Of a DNA stretch of 64,000 nt, positions 19,303-28,398 are shown one piece after another. Both the position numbers and the translations under genes were made by a program. The stretch comes from Pseudophaeobacter sp965641885. GTDB lineage: Bacteria; Pseudomonadota; Alphaproteobacteria; Rhodobacterales; Rhodobacteraceae. The notes under the pieces are model-generated. The model saw nothing but the letters and a program-made list of their open reading frames with translations, was not told the DNA's origin and made no database searches. Numbering within the stretch: the first letter of the stretch is position 1; each line of letters begins with the position of its first letter. Location of the stretch: contig OZ282574.1 in NCBI GenBank assembly GCA_965641885.1, forward strand, positions 124,001-188,000, written 5' to 3'.

Positions 19303-20520
19303 ATGGCAAACGATGTTTTTCGACCGACACCCTCTGACAGAGTTGATCAGCCCGAGCCAAGAGCGGGAGAATGGCGTCCGCTTGTGCAGCGTAGTCCGAG
19401 CATGACTTACAACTACGGAGGAAATGAATCTGTTGCGCCGGAAGCCGGGCCCGAGGCGGCGCATCCTGGATCTCAACCGCAACCAAAACCAGGTCCCAGA
19501 CAGGCGCAATCCTTGCCAGTAGATTTTGGATATGATGATGAGCACCCGCTGTTGAAAGTCCCGTTTTCGGTGACCGTTGCCAGCCAGCGTTACACCGGCG
19601 AAAGCATTTCGCTTATGCAGATCCATGCACAGGCAGACGAAGGCCGGATGCTGGGCAATGGCACGCGGCATATTGCGACTATCACCTTCACTTTCGAAAG
19701 TTTTGTTCTGACGTTGCGCCCCGAAATTACGGTGATCAGCGAAGACGTGCATGGCAAATCGGTCTTTCAGTTTACCAACCCCACCGGCAGTCACCTGCCG
19801 CAGCTGCGCTACATCTTGAACAGCCACATCGGCGGGGACTTTGTAACCATTGACGGTATGATCAGCTATACTGGACCGACCACGCCTCCCCAAGAAAAAG
19901 GTGAGGCCGCGGGGCATTCACTTATGAGCCGTGTGCGGTCAATTGGTGTGGCTGCCTTGTCGGTTTTGCTCATCGTTTTTGCGGCTGGTGTGCTGCTCAA
20001 ACGCTATACAACTGCCTATGAGATGCATCCGGTGTTTGTTGAACGGGCCGGTCAAAAAATGCGCGCGACCGCAGCTGGGCAAATTTCTTACCTAAATCCT
20101 AACGCGGCCGAAGGTGAGGTGCTGTATTCGGTTAACGCCAATACTGGCAACGCGCTGAATTTCATGATGCCTTGTGACTGCGAAGCCGTTGTTACAAAAG
20201 GAATTTCAGAAGGCTCAACTGTCCTTCAAACCGACTTAATTCTGACAATTTTCGTTAATACTTCTTTAATCAGAGCACAAACGTTGATGAGCATAGAAGG
20301 GCTTAATCGGGCGATGAACGGAGACCATGTTCATATGGATCTCAACGATGGGAGACGTATTCCCGTCGAGGTTATCGCCAGTGAGGCCACCACAGCAGCA
20401 AGCCTGCGTGGTGACCTCTTTGTCCCTGTCGAGCTTGTTTCTGAAGATGGTGCCCTATCAACAAAGGATATCGGCAAATCCGCAAGGCTGCGGTTGTCGA
20501 AGGGCCTGATGGGCCTTTGA
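19303..20520 (+). CDS. alg44: Alg44-like copolymerase with a degenerate PilZ domain
   Basis: The 405-residue protein has an Alg44 layout. A proline-rich N-terminal extension (1-80) is followed by a PilZ-like barrel (about 83-190), one transmembrane helix (about 215-232) and a periplasmic HlyD-like region. In Pseudomonas the PilZ domain binds c-di-GMP through RxxxR and DxSxxG. Here the matching stretches read EHPLLKVPFSV and SISLMQIHAQADEG, with neither motif visible. The gene lies between alg8 and algA and has GAGG 8 nt before its ATG. Identity as Alg44 rests on architecture and position; loss of c-di-GMP control is inferred. Confidence 0.75.
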   Translation: MANDVFRPTPSDRVDQPEPRAGEWRPLVQRSPSMTYNYGGNESVAPEAGPEAAHPGSQPQPKPGPRQAQSLPVDFGYDDEHPLLKVPFSVTVASQRYTGESISLMQIHAQADEGRMLGNGTRHIATITFTFESFVLTLRPEITVISEDVHGKSVFQFTNPTGSHLPQLRYILNSHIGGDFVTIDGMISYTGPTTPPQEKGEAAGHSLMSRVRSIGVAALSVLLIVFAAGVLLKRYTTAYEMHPVFVERAGQKMRATAAGQISYLNPNAAEGEVLYSVNANTGNALNFMMPCDCEAVVTKGISEGSTVLQTDLILTIFVNTSLIRAQTLMSIEGLNRAMNGDHVHMDLNDGRRIPVEVIASEATTAASLRGDLFVPVELVSEDGALSTKDIGKSARLRLSKGLMGL

Positions 20521-20543
20521 GATTAAAGAGAAAGGCAATTGTA

Positions 20544-21965
20544 ATGAGCACGATCTATCCACTGATCATTTGTGGCGGCAAGGGCACCCGCCTTTGGCCT
20601 TTGTCACGGACAGAAAGCCCCAAGCAGTTTCAAAAAGTCAGTGGCCCCGATTCGGTGACCTTCTTCCAGGTCGCGGTACAGCGCCATCGCGGGGCGATCT
20701 ATCATGACCCTGTCATTGTCACCGGGGCCATTCATCGCGGGACCGTGGTGAAGCAGTTGCGTGAAATTCAGTCCAAGGCGCAGATCATTTGCGAACCAGT
20801 TGGACGCAATACTGGTCCTGCCGTTTTGGCGGCTGCCTATGCGATTGCGCGCCACGACCCGGATGCCCTGTTTGTGGTGGTTCCTGCGGATCATGTGATT
20901 GAAGGTCCTTTGAGCGAAACAATCGAATCTTGCATTCCTGCGGCGCAGGCGGGTCACATCATCACCTTCGGTATCCTGCCACGTTATGCAGAAACCGGGT
21001 TTGGTTATATCACTGACGCCGGTCCCTTGGCTGGGTTTGACCCGGTTCGACAGGTAGGCGGATTTGTTGAAAAACCACCTCAGGACGAAGCTCAGGCCCT
21101 GATTGACAGCCAGGCCGCGTATTGGGCTTCTGGATTGTCGATGTTCTCAGCCAAAACGATCATCGAAGAATACCAGAAATTTGATCCAGAGACTGCAGCG
21201 CACGTGATTGCGTCCGTGGAGCATGGCTCTGAGACGCCAGAGGCGCTGTATCTCAACGAGGCTGATTTTGTCGAATCGGCAGCTGAGCCCACTGAAAGCG
21301 TCGTGTTTGAACAAACTGACCGCATTGCTTTGGCGCCGTTGAATGTGTCGTGGAGTGACGTTGGCAGCTGGTTGGCGATGTACAATATTTCGCAGCCCGA
21401 CAAAGACGGCAACGTTCTGCAAGGCGACGTTATTGCGCTGGATTCTGTAAATACAATGGTGCGTACGGAAAACCGGTTGGTCAGTGTTGTTGGCCTGACT
21501 GATATCATCGTTATCGACACGCCTGATGCACTTCTTGTGGCGAAAATGGATGAAACCCAGAACGTCAAAGCCGTTGTTGAACAGCTAAAGGCAAGCCGAC
21601 GCACCGAGACAGAGGTTCACGCAGCTTTGAGCCCCGCCATGGTGCCGTTCCACAAACAAGACGAGCTGGAAGGATTGGTCGAAACAGACCGGTTTCACCT
21701 TGGTACCGCCGAAATTGAAGTGGGCCGGACAGTTCTGCTCGACCGTGGCCCGCGCAGCCAACTAGTCATCGTTGTGAAGGGCACCGTTCATGCGTCTGGC
21801 CCCGGCTGGAGCAAGACAGCAGTGGAGGGGGGGCGTGTTTATGCTGACGAGACCGGCAAGGTTCGCATCCTCAACAGTGGTGATACCAAGGCTGAACTGT
21901 TGTTTGTGACGCTTGAAAATGCGGATGCAGGCACACAATGCGGACCGATAGTGATCAATGGCTAA
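20544..21965 (+). CDS. algA: mannose-1-phosphate guanylyltransferase (AlgA-like, isomerase half degenerate)
   Basis: The 473-residue protein makes GDP-mannose from mannose-1-phosphate and GTP. The nucleotidyltransferase half is intact: GGKGTRLWPLSR (11-22), VEKPP, and NVSWSDVGSW. The C-terminal cupin, which in AlgA/ManC holds phosphomannose isomerase with its metal site QMHHHR, instead reads LLDRGPRSQLVIVVKGT, so the histidines are gone and isomerase activity is doubtful. The ATG at 20544 has AAAGG upstream and fits the family N-terminus; the longer frame overlapping alg44 is rejected. It overlaps the next gene by 8 nt. Confidence 0.85.
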   Translation: MSTIYPLIICGGKGTRLWPLSRTESPKQFQKVSGPDSVTFFQVAVQRHRGAIYHDPVIVTGAIHRGTVVKQLREIQSKAQIICEPVGRNTGPAVLAAAYAIARHDPDALFVVVPADHVIEGPLSETIESCIPAAQAGHIITFGILPRYAETGFGYITDAGPLAGFDPVRQVGGFVEKPPQDEAQALIDSQAAYWASGLSMFSAKTIIEEYQKFDPETAAHVIASVEHGSETPEALYLNEADFVESAAEPTESVVFEQTDRIALAPLNVSWSDVGSWLAMYNISQPDKDGNVLQGDVIALDSVNTMVRTENRLVSVVGLTDIIVIDTPDALLVAKMDETQNVKAVVEQLKASRRTETEVHAALSPAMVPFHKQDELEGLVETDRFHLGTAEIEVGRTVLLDRGPRSQLVIVVKGTVHASGPGWSKTAVEGGRVYADETGKVRILNSGDTKAELLFVTLENADAGTQCGPIVING

Positions 21966-23505
21966 CGGTCAGGGGCAAAAACAGATCCCGGCCTTTCTGG
22001 CTGTGTTGATGTTGTGCGCCTCACTTGTGGTGCCCGGCCCCTCGTGGGCTGGGCCCGACTCTGCCTTGGTGAAACTGGATAAGCAGCTCGCTGATTTTTC
22101 TGATTTTTTGACCCAGGACAGCGCAGCCGGGCGTTTCTCTCTGGGAGAGCTGATGCAGCGCTCGGGTCTGACGGGCCTGACCCCAGATCTGCCCTATCCG
22201 GGCCAAAACACCGCTCCCCCACAGCAACCCACTGACACCCCAACCCAAATGGCAACCGCAAGCGCTGAAGGCTTTCGCACAGCCCTGGCTCTGTTGACGC
22301 AGGTGCATGGCGGGGAAGACAATATTGATATTCTGAACGCCCACCCCAACGGGCGCACCGAGGCACTGACTTTTCGCTCTGGGCTGGTTACCATGGATCA
22401 TATCCGTGCCAGCCTTGCGCAGATCATTCCGCGGGCGCAGATGCAGCAGTGGGATAACACGTTGCGGGTGCCAATCATTCTTTGGGATGACACGGTGCTG
22501 CAGCTGGGGCCAGAGGATCACATTCAACTGAGCCGCAGCGACGGAGCCTTTATCATCAGTCTTGGTCGTGTCGACATCAATGGCAGCCGTGTCGGCGTCG
22601 TTGGCGATGCGCCTCCGGCCAGCAAGGATTTTGTTCCTTTTTTCACCATTGGCGGTGGCGGTGCCTTGCAGATGGACAGGGCGGTGTTTCAAGGGCTTGG
22701 ATTTGGCAATACGCCTAAGTTTTCCGGCCTGTCGGTCGTGGATCACCCGCTTTTGCCATCTCTGGGCGAAACGCGGATTGCAGACAGCTATTTCGACACT
22801 GTCCTCACCCTGTCCTTGAGCGGAATTTCCCGGGCCGAAATCTCTGGAAATCAGTTTTTTAACATGCGCAACAATGCTCTGTTGCTGTCGACCTCTCCGC
22901 GAACCCGGGTGCAGGGGAACCTGTTCTTTGGCGAAAGCCCGACAAATGCCATTCGGGTTTTGCGCGGCTCGAACCACAGCAGGCTGACTGGCAATGTCCT
23001 GTTGCAAGGCGATCGCTCTGGCATCTTGGTGCAGGGACAAAGCAATCATGTTGAGGTGTCGGGAAATGTGATTTGGCGGCGTGGTGGCGGCGCGATCAAG
23101 ATTTCCAAATCGCACTGCAGTGTTGTGCGCCAAAATGTGATCCTGAACAGTCGCCAAAAAGGTGTCGATATTCGGGCCAGCAATCAGATAACAGTTCAGG
23201 CCAACACGATTAGCGGAAGCCGCAGTGCCGGAATTTGGGTTTCAAATCAATCCAGGCATGCGGTGACCTATGTGTCAGATAATATCCTGAGCCAAAATAA
23301 ATCCGGGCTGTCCACAGCCACCGGCGCGCAGGTGATGCTGGTGGGGAATGATCTGTCAGATCAGCTGCCTCGGTTGATTGAGGGCGACATTGTTTTGCAC
23401 AATCGGGCGGTTGCTACAAATCTGCGCGGCGCTGTTCCCATGATGATTTCTGCCAGCGCTACGCAATACCCTCCTCAGGCCAGCCTGGCTGATTGCGAGC
23501 CATGA
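21958..23505 (+). CDS. algG: AlgG-like periplasmic parallel beta-helix protein
   Basis: A signal peptide (cleavage near SWA/GP, residue 31) precedes 480 residues ending in many short beta-helix turns (NSRQKGVDIRASNQITVQAN, SGSRSAGIWVSNQSRH). Length, position and fold match AlgG, the mannuronan C5-epimerase (about 540 residues in Pseudomonas). The AlgG catalytic motif DPHD is absent anywhere in the sequence; the corresponding turns read SPRTRVQGN and GSNHSRLTGN. The protein may only bind or guard polymer in the periplasm, or use different residues. The symbol is by homology and position. Its stop overlaps the next ATG. Confidence 0.65.
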   Translation: MANGQGQKQIPAFLAVLMLCASLVVPGPSWAGPDSALVKLDKQLADFSDFLTQDSAAGRFSLGELMQRSGLTGLTPDLPYPGQNTAPPQQPTDTPTQMATASAEGFRTALALLTQVHGGEDNIDILNAHPNGRTEALTFRSGLVTMDHIRASLAQIIPRAQMQQWDNTLRVPIILWDDTVLQLGPEDHIQLSRSDGAFIISLGRVDINGSRVGVVGDAPPASKDFVPFFTIGGGGALQMDRAVFQGLGFGNTPKFSGLSVVDHPLLPSLGETRIADSYFDTVLTLSLSGISRAEISGNQFFNMRNNALLLSTSPRTRVQGNLFFGESPTNAIRVLRGSNHSRLTGNVLLQGDRSGILVQGQSNHVEVSGNVIWRRGGGAIKISKSHCSVVRQNVILNSRQKGVDIRASNQITVQANTISGSRSAGIWVSNQSRHAVTYVSDNILSQNKSGLSTATGAQVMLVGNDLSDQLPRLIEGDIVLHNRAVATNLRGAVPMMISASATQYPPQASLADCEP

Positions 23506-24275
23506 CCATGACTATGACTATGACAGGGCGTATTCTCCTCCTAAGTTTGTGCATGCTTTGCGCAGGGACTGCATCTGCACAAAGCATCCCGTTGCCGTTT
23601 TCTAGCGATATCGAAGCCTCGCGGATTAGCGTCATTGTTACGCCGCCTCGTCGCAGTATGCGGGGACTGTCCCCGTCTTTGGTCGTCGCGCGCAAACAGA
23701 TGCATGCGCACCAGCCAGTAAGTGACGCCAATCTGAAAAAACTGAGCGAGGCCGGTGATGGCATGGCAGCCCAGATATATGTGCGCCGCTTGATCGCGTC
23801 TGGTGCTGCAGAGCGGGCGCCTTCAGATGTCGCGTATTACAGCGCTATCGCGGTTGAAACGGGTCGGGTCTGGACATTGCCCGACATGATCGAGGCGATG
23901 AAGCGTCTTGACCCCAACACCGAACCGCGCACGCGTCTTCGTAAATACATTCAAGTGCTTTACCCATACGCCTGGGCTGGAAATTCACTGGCTCTGGACG
24001 GTGTTGTTGCATTCAATGGCACGGGTCGGCTGTTCGGCGAGCTGAGCGACAGCACGCGGGACAGGATTCTTGAGCAAAGCCAACGCAACGGGGTTCGCAT
24101 GGTTGAATTGCGTATGGCTATGGTCCTTTTGGAGCAAGCAGACTTAACCAAAACGCAGCAAAACCAGGCCAGGGCTCTACTGAAGCGCGCGCAGGCGTCT
24201 TCTCATTTAGGCGTCATGACATCTGCGCAAAACCTGATGGTGCTGCTGGAAAAGAACTACGCCGCAGATAGATAA
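23502..24275 (+). CDS. unknown exported helical-repeat protein of the alginate-like locus
   Basis: The 257-residue product has an N-terminal signal peptide (GRILLLSLCMLCAGTASA, cleaved before QSIP). The rest is largely helical with weak Sel1/TPR-like spacing (LSEAGDGMAAQIYVRRL; MAMVLLEQADLTKTQQNQAR). The preferred ATG at 23502 overlaps the upstream stop. It begins with four tandem ATGACN hexamers (23502-23525), so the protein starts MTMTMTMT and any of these ATGs could serve. It sits where a Pseudomonas alg operon has no equivalent gene. A scaffold role beside the AlgK-like protein is a guess from its fold. Confidence 0.65.
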   Translation: MTMTMTMTGRILLLSLCMLCAGTASAQSIPLPFSSDIEASRISVIVTPPRRSMRGLSPSLVVARKQMHAHQPVSDANLKKLSEAGDGMAAQIYVRRLIASGAAERAPSDVAYYSAIAVETGRVWTLPDMIEAMKRLDPNTEPRTRLRKYIQVLYPYAWAGNSLALDGVVAFNGTGRLFGELSDSTRDRILEQSQRNGVRMVELRMAMVLLEQADLTKTQQNQARALLKRAQASSHLGVMTSAQNLMVLLEKNYAADR

Positions 24276-24307
24276 CTAACGAGATTACGAGTAGCGGGGG
24301 CTAGCTT

Positions 24308-25639
24308 ATGACAGGTCAAATGGTCAAAGAAATGATGTGCGGCGCCAGGGTTCGGATCGCGGCGGTGATGCTTGCATTATGTGGGGCACCTTTTGCAGCG
24401 CAAGGGTCTGAATTTGCCTGCTTTGGGCTGATGAATTCCGCAACTACCCCCAGTGTCGAAGGCACCGAGGGCATGTTTTATCTCACGAAACCCGATTTGA
24501 TGATGTCGCATGAAATCACCAAGGAAAATGCCCAAGATCTGGCGAGGTTGTCTGATGTGCTTGCAGCGCAGGGAACAACTTTGATCTATGTGCCAACACC
24601 GACCAAAGCGTTGGGCCAGCCGCAAAACCTGCCGTGGTCAGCGACAGATCTGGGGTATGATGCTGATATTGCCGCCACCGTTTACGACGAAAACGTTGAG
24701 CGTCTGAGTCGGCATCGGGTGCGTGCTCTCAATGCGCGGCATGTTTTGGCGCGCGCTGCGACGGAGGCGCCCGTCTATTATGGGCCTGATCCGCGGCTGA
24801 ATTTGCATGGGATGCGTGCCCTGGCGCAGGCGGTGGCAAAGGGGATAACTGAGTCACCCTCTTACGCGAGCCTGCCAAAATCGGAGTTTCTCACAGGGGT
24901 GAGCGGCAAGGTCTCGATGCATTCAGATATACGGCTGGATCTACAAGAGCATTGTCAAAAGGACTTACCTGTTCTGGTCCGTGATCAGGTATTGATGCGT
25001 CAGGGCAGCGCCCCTCAGGATCTGTTCAGCGGTGCCACCCCTATGCAGGTTGCGGTTGTCAGTTCAGCTACTTTGGGGGATGGGGCACAGGGTTTCACCC
25101 ATCATCTGCAAGAAGCCACCGGCCTGTCTGTTGGTCATTATAGCCTCGCAAAAGAAGGATCTTTGGCAGCGATGACCGCATATTTGACCTCGCAGCAGTT
25201 TCAGGAAAACAGGCCTGCGTTTCTTCTCTGGGAACAGCCGATTTGGCAAAACCTTGGTGAATTTGGGGATCAGCCGATGCGGGAGCTGATCACTGCAGCC
25301 GGACCAAGTTGCGAGGTTACCCTGCCGTTGCAGTATAATAAGGATCGCAAGCTTTACCAAGCTGATCTGAGCAGACTTGATCAAGCCAAACCCTATACCT
25401 TGTATTTCGACAATGACGGTGTGCAGGCCTGGGCGGCGCGGTTTATATTTACCGATACGGCCAAGCAAGTACGTGCCCGAACGATTTATCGCTCGGAGGA
25501 TCAGGTCCTGGCAGGGCGATTCTATATGCCGATGTCTGGATTTTGGCCCGGTGGGGCCAGCCATGTCGACATCCAATTGGGCGGCTCATATGGCCGCAGT
25601 CCGACCCTGACTGCCTGCCTGCAAAAGGAGGCAAACTGA
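24308..25639 (+). CDS. algX: AlgX-like protein with a degenerate SGNH acetyltransferase site
   Basis: The 443-residue exported protein follows the AlgX plan: N-terminal signal, a cysteine-bearing start (FACFGLMN), EGTEGMFYL, VPTPTKAL, an SGNH-hydrolase-like body and a beta-rich C-terminal carbohydrate-binding part. AlgX acetylates mannuronate with a Ser-His-Asp triad in TDTHW and GTSFS-type motifs. Here those positions read GPDPRLNLHG and VVSSATLGD, so the DxH pair and the nucleophile appear lost. No algI, algJ or algF is present in the window. A polymer-binding role without acetylation is the likely remnant. The ATG at 24308 follows a G-rich ribosome site. Confidence 0.65.
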   Translation: MTGQMVKEMMCGARVRIAAVMLALCGAPFAAQGSEFACFGLMNSATTPSVEGTEGMFYLTKPDLMMSHEITKENAQDLARLSDVLAAQGTTLIYVPTPTKALGQPQNLPWSATDLGYDADIAATVYDENVERLSRHRVRALNARHVLARAATEAPVYYGPDPRLNLHGMRALAQAVAKGITESPSYASLPKSEFLTGVSGKVSMHSDIRLDLQEHCQKDLPVLVRDQVLMRQGSAPQDLFSGATPMQVAVVSSATLGDGAQGFTHHLQEATGLSVGHYSLAKEGSLAAMTAYLTSQQFQENRPAFLLWEQPIWQNLGEFGDQPMRELITAAGPSCEVTLPLQYNKDRKLYQADLSRLDQAKPYTLYFDNDGVQAWAARFIFTDTAKQVRARTIYRSEDQVLAGRFYMPMSGFWPGGASHVDIQLGGSYGRSPTLTACLQKEAN

Positions 25640-28398
25640 TGTTTCGTAAGATCTCTGGACTGAGTATCGGCCTGTTTTGTGCCCTGATGCCTTTTGGTCT
25701 TCAGGCAAGCCCTTTGGCGGTTGAATTTTTACCCCCCAATATTGCGGCACGTGACTTGTGCAATGCACCTGGCGCGCGTGAAGGAGAGGTTCATACAGAA
25801 CATGGGCTGGGGGATCTGGATCTAACCGACGAATTGCGTCTGAAGTTCCTGATACGGGACATCAATCGGCTTCAGCGGCAGGATGCGGATCGCTGGTTTG
25901 ATTTTATTGACGCGCTGATTACCCGCCGCGCCCAGCTGGATGAAACCTTCTCCGGGGTGGGTGAAGAGTTTTCCCGAGTGGTGCTGCATCTCAAAGCCAG
26001 ACGTCTCGATGAATTGCGAGACAGGAATTTGATCGGGCAGTTGCGCCTGCGCGCGGATGAGTTGTCCAACAATCAGCGCCTGATACTCGCCCGGTATTAC
26101 CGCGACGGCGTTCTGGTGCCTGCTGATGTGCCGTTCGCTCAAGAGATGTTGCGTGAGGCGGCTTATGTAGGCAATGCCCGCGCTTTGACAGAAATCGCGC
26201 GGATGCAAATGCGCGGTGAAATGCTCGAAGGCTGGGACGCCCCGTTGGATCTGACGGTCACCTTGGCCTTCGGTGGCTTGCTGGGCGAGCTGACCCCGAG
26301 TGTTTGTGGCCGCGCCGAGCGCATTGCCCAGGAGTATCTCAAGGGCGATCTTGTGGTTGCCAATCCAGATATTGCCTACGCCTGGCGCAAGTTTGCTGCT
26401 GATATGGGGGGCGTAGAGGCGGCATGGCGCGTCGTGGAATACCACCTGAACGCTGATGCGGATCGTAAAAACCTGGATGAAATGCGGATCTATTTGCGCC
26501 GTGCAGCGCAACTGGGACTGTCGCCGGATGATCGGATCACCAGCCAGTTGTTGGCCAGTGGCGTGATCCCGGCACAAGAAATCGAAGAGATTTTAGGCTT
26601 CAACTTCAGCCAGGACCGCCGACGGGTCCAAAACTCGATAATCCCGTATTTCGATCTTGGGGTGCGAAAGAATGATGTCGTTGTCAACAAAGACAGCATT
26701 CGCCTGCAATATTTACGTGAACTCTCGACCATGCCCGAGGCTCCAGGTTTTGTCTTTGCAGACCTTGCCAAAGAGGTGATCGCGCGCAAAGGGCGCTGGG
26801 CCGGCGAGGCTGAGGCCATGAAGCTGCTTGAAGTTGCGGTTACCCGTCGCGACGAAACCGGGATGCAGATGCTGGCGGGGTTGCTGATCCGGTACCGGGA
26901 TGATCCGGTGCGGATCAACCGGGCAGAAAACCTGTTGCTTGATACCGTCTCACGTTTTGGCATGGCTAGTTCCATGCGGCGTCTTGAAGGGCTTTATCGC
27001 TGCCAGGTGAATGATGCACCGCGAAAGGGCCCTGCCGATCTGTGGGCGCGCAACTATGCTGCCACAGGACATGTCGCAGCGCAGGTGTCGGCTAGCGATA
27101 TTGTGACGCTGAGCCCGTTTCGGTCCCCTGAAATACTGGCGAAGATTCAGACACAGGCCTTGCAAGGGCGGACACAGGCGCGCGCAGAGTTGGCGCAGCT
27201 TTTGCAGTCTAATCCGCTGACCTCGGAGGCCGCGCTGCGGCTATGGGCCAAGCGGATTTCGCCGTCCGACAAGGCATTGGAAACCTTTGTTCGGATGGAA
27301 ATGGAGCTCGCGAGAACGCCGGCAGAACGTGCGCTGGCGATTGAGTTTTTCCGCAGGGTTTATTTGAACAACGGTGTAACCTCCGCTTTGGATTTGTCGG
27401 TTGCCTTGCTGGAAGATCAAGCCCGAGAGCCTGAGGTGGCAAAAGACATCATCAAGATGCTGACTATTGCCGGGAACCGTGGAGAAGGGGCCTCAATCCG
27501 GTTGAAATCGCGGCTATTGGCGAAAAGTACCAGCCCGGAAGACTATGCCGCCAGCGCTGCCATAATTTATGATGAATTCAAGGATGTGATCGAAGAGCGT
27601 GGCGATTTTCTCGGTTTGATATTTGCCATTCCGTTTTTGCCCGAAAGCCGGGTGGATGACTATTTTGACCGCGCTGCATCTCTGATGGGCTGCGAAAACA
27701 AAGACGCCGATGAAATGGGCGATGCCTATGCTCTGCGCCAGGATCTGCAAATGGTTTATCATTGGCGGAACGTGGTGCTGGATTTTGACGGCGGGCATTT
27801 GCTGTCGAAACTGAAGCTGACCGACAATCAGGTCGACCTGTTTGATGCAGGATCTGCCCCGAATGTTCGGCAGGTTGTTGCGCGCAATCTGACCGAGGGT
27901 GAGCCCAATGCGGATATGCGTCGGTATCGCTTGACCGGGAACCCGGATTTGCCCGGATTTGATGCGCGGGCCGCAGCGCATCATTTGATGTCTATTCTGA
28001 ATGTCGCCCGTGACGAAGAGCTGATTTGGGTTATGTCCAGTTATCGCTCAGCCCATAAAGATGTGCGTGCGCTGGTTGATCAGCGCTGGGATATGACGGC
28101 CGTCTTGCGCAATGCAGCCAATGCTGGAGACAACAGAACACGGTTTGAATACGCGATGTATCTGCGGGATAACGCCAAGACCCCTGATGATCTGAGCCAA
28201 TCAACACAGTGGCTGAAAAAGGCGGCTGAAGGCGGATATGACGACGCGATGGTCGAGCTGGGTTTTGCATTGGGTTTTGGTCTGGGGACGCAAAGCAATA
28301 AATCTGCGGCGCTGGATTGGCTGGCGCGGGCTGAAAACCTGGGGCACCCACGGGCCGCCGGATTGGCGCAATTGATAGGGGCTTTCTATGGGAAATGA
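25639..28398 (+). CDS. algK: very large AlgK-like Sel1-repeat protein
   Basis: The 919-residue exported protein starts with a signal peptide (cleavage near LQA/SP) and is helical throughout. Sel1/TPR-like repeats are clearest near residues 145-205 (LILARYYRDGVLVPADVPFA) and at the C-terminus (FEYAMYLRDNAKTPDD; AMVELGFALGFGLG). AlgK of Pseudomonas is a 475-residue lipoprotein scaffold of the secretion complex. This protein is about twice as long and lacks a lipobox, so it would be soluble in the periplasm. The ATG at 25639 shares a base with the algX stop and has a perfect AGGAGG. The AlgK label is by position and repeat type only. Confidence 0.6.
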   Translation: MFRKISGLSIGLFCALMPFGLQASPLAVEFLPPNIAARDLCNAPGAREGEVHTEHGLGDLDLTDELRLKFLIRDINRLQRQDADRWFDFIDALITRRAQLDETFSGVGEEFSRVVLHLKARRLDELRDRNLIGQLRLRADELSNNQRLILARYYRDGVLVPADVPFAQEMLREAAYVGNARALTEIARMQMRGEMLEGWDAPLDLTVTLAFGGLLGELTPSVCGRAERIAQEYLKGDLVVANPDIAYAWRKFAADMGGVEAAWRVVEYHLNADADRKNLDEMRIYLRRAAQLGLSPDDRITSQLLASGVIPAQEIEEILGFNFSQDRRRVQNSIIPYFDLGVRKNDVVVNKDSIRLQYLRELSTMPEAPGFVFADLAKEVIARKGRWAGEAEAMKLLEVAVTRRDETGMQMLAGLLIRYRDDPVRINRAENLLLDTVSRFGMASSMRRLEGLYRCQVNDAPRKGPADLWARNYAATGHVAAQVSASDIVTLSPFRSPEILAKIQTQALQGRTQARAELAQLLQSNPLTSEAALRLWAKRISPSDKALETFVRMEMELARTPAERALAIEFFRRVYLNNGVTSALDLSVALLEDQAREPEVAKDIIKMLTIAGNRGEGASIRLKSRLLAKSTSPEDYAASAAIIYDEFKDVIEERGDFLGLIFAIPFLPESRVDDYFDRAASLMGCENKDADEMGDAYALRQDLQMVYHWRNVVLDFDGGHLLSKLKLTDNQVDLFDAGSAPNVRQVVARNLTEGEPNADMRRYRLTGNPDLPGFDARAAAHHLMSILNVARDEELIWVMSSYRSAHKDVRALVDQRWDMTAVLRNAANAGDNRTRFEYAMYLRDNAKTPDDLSQSTQWLKKAAEGGYDDAMVELGFALGFGLGTQSNKSAALDWLARAENLGHPRAAGLAQLIGAFYGK

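Noticed and set aside
22021..23157. 378-residue minus-strand frame inside the algG-like gene
   Set aside because: The plus-strand frame has a signal peptide and beta-helix repeats and is part of an overlapping operon; the minus frame is composition-driven.
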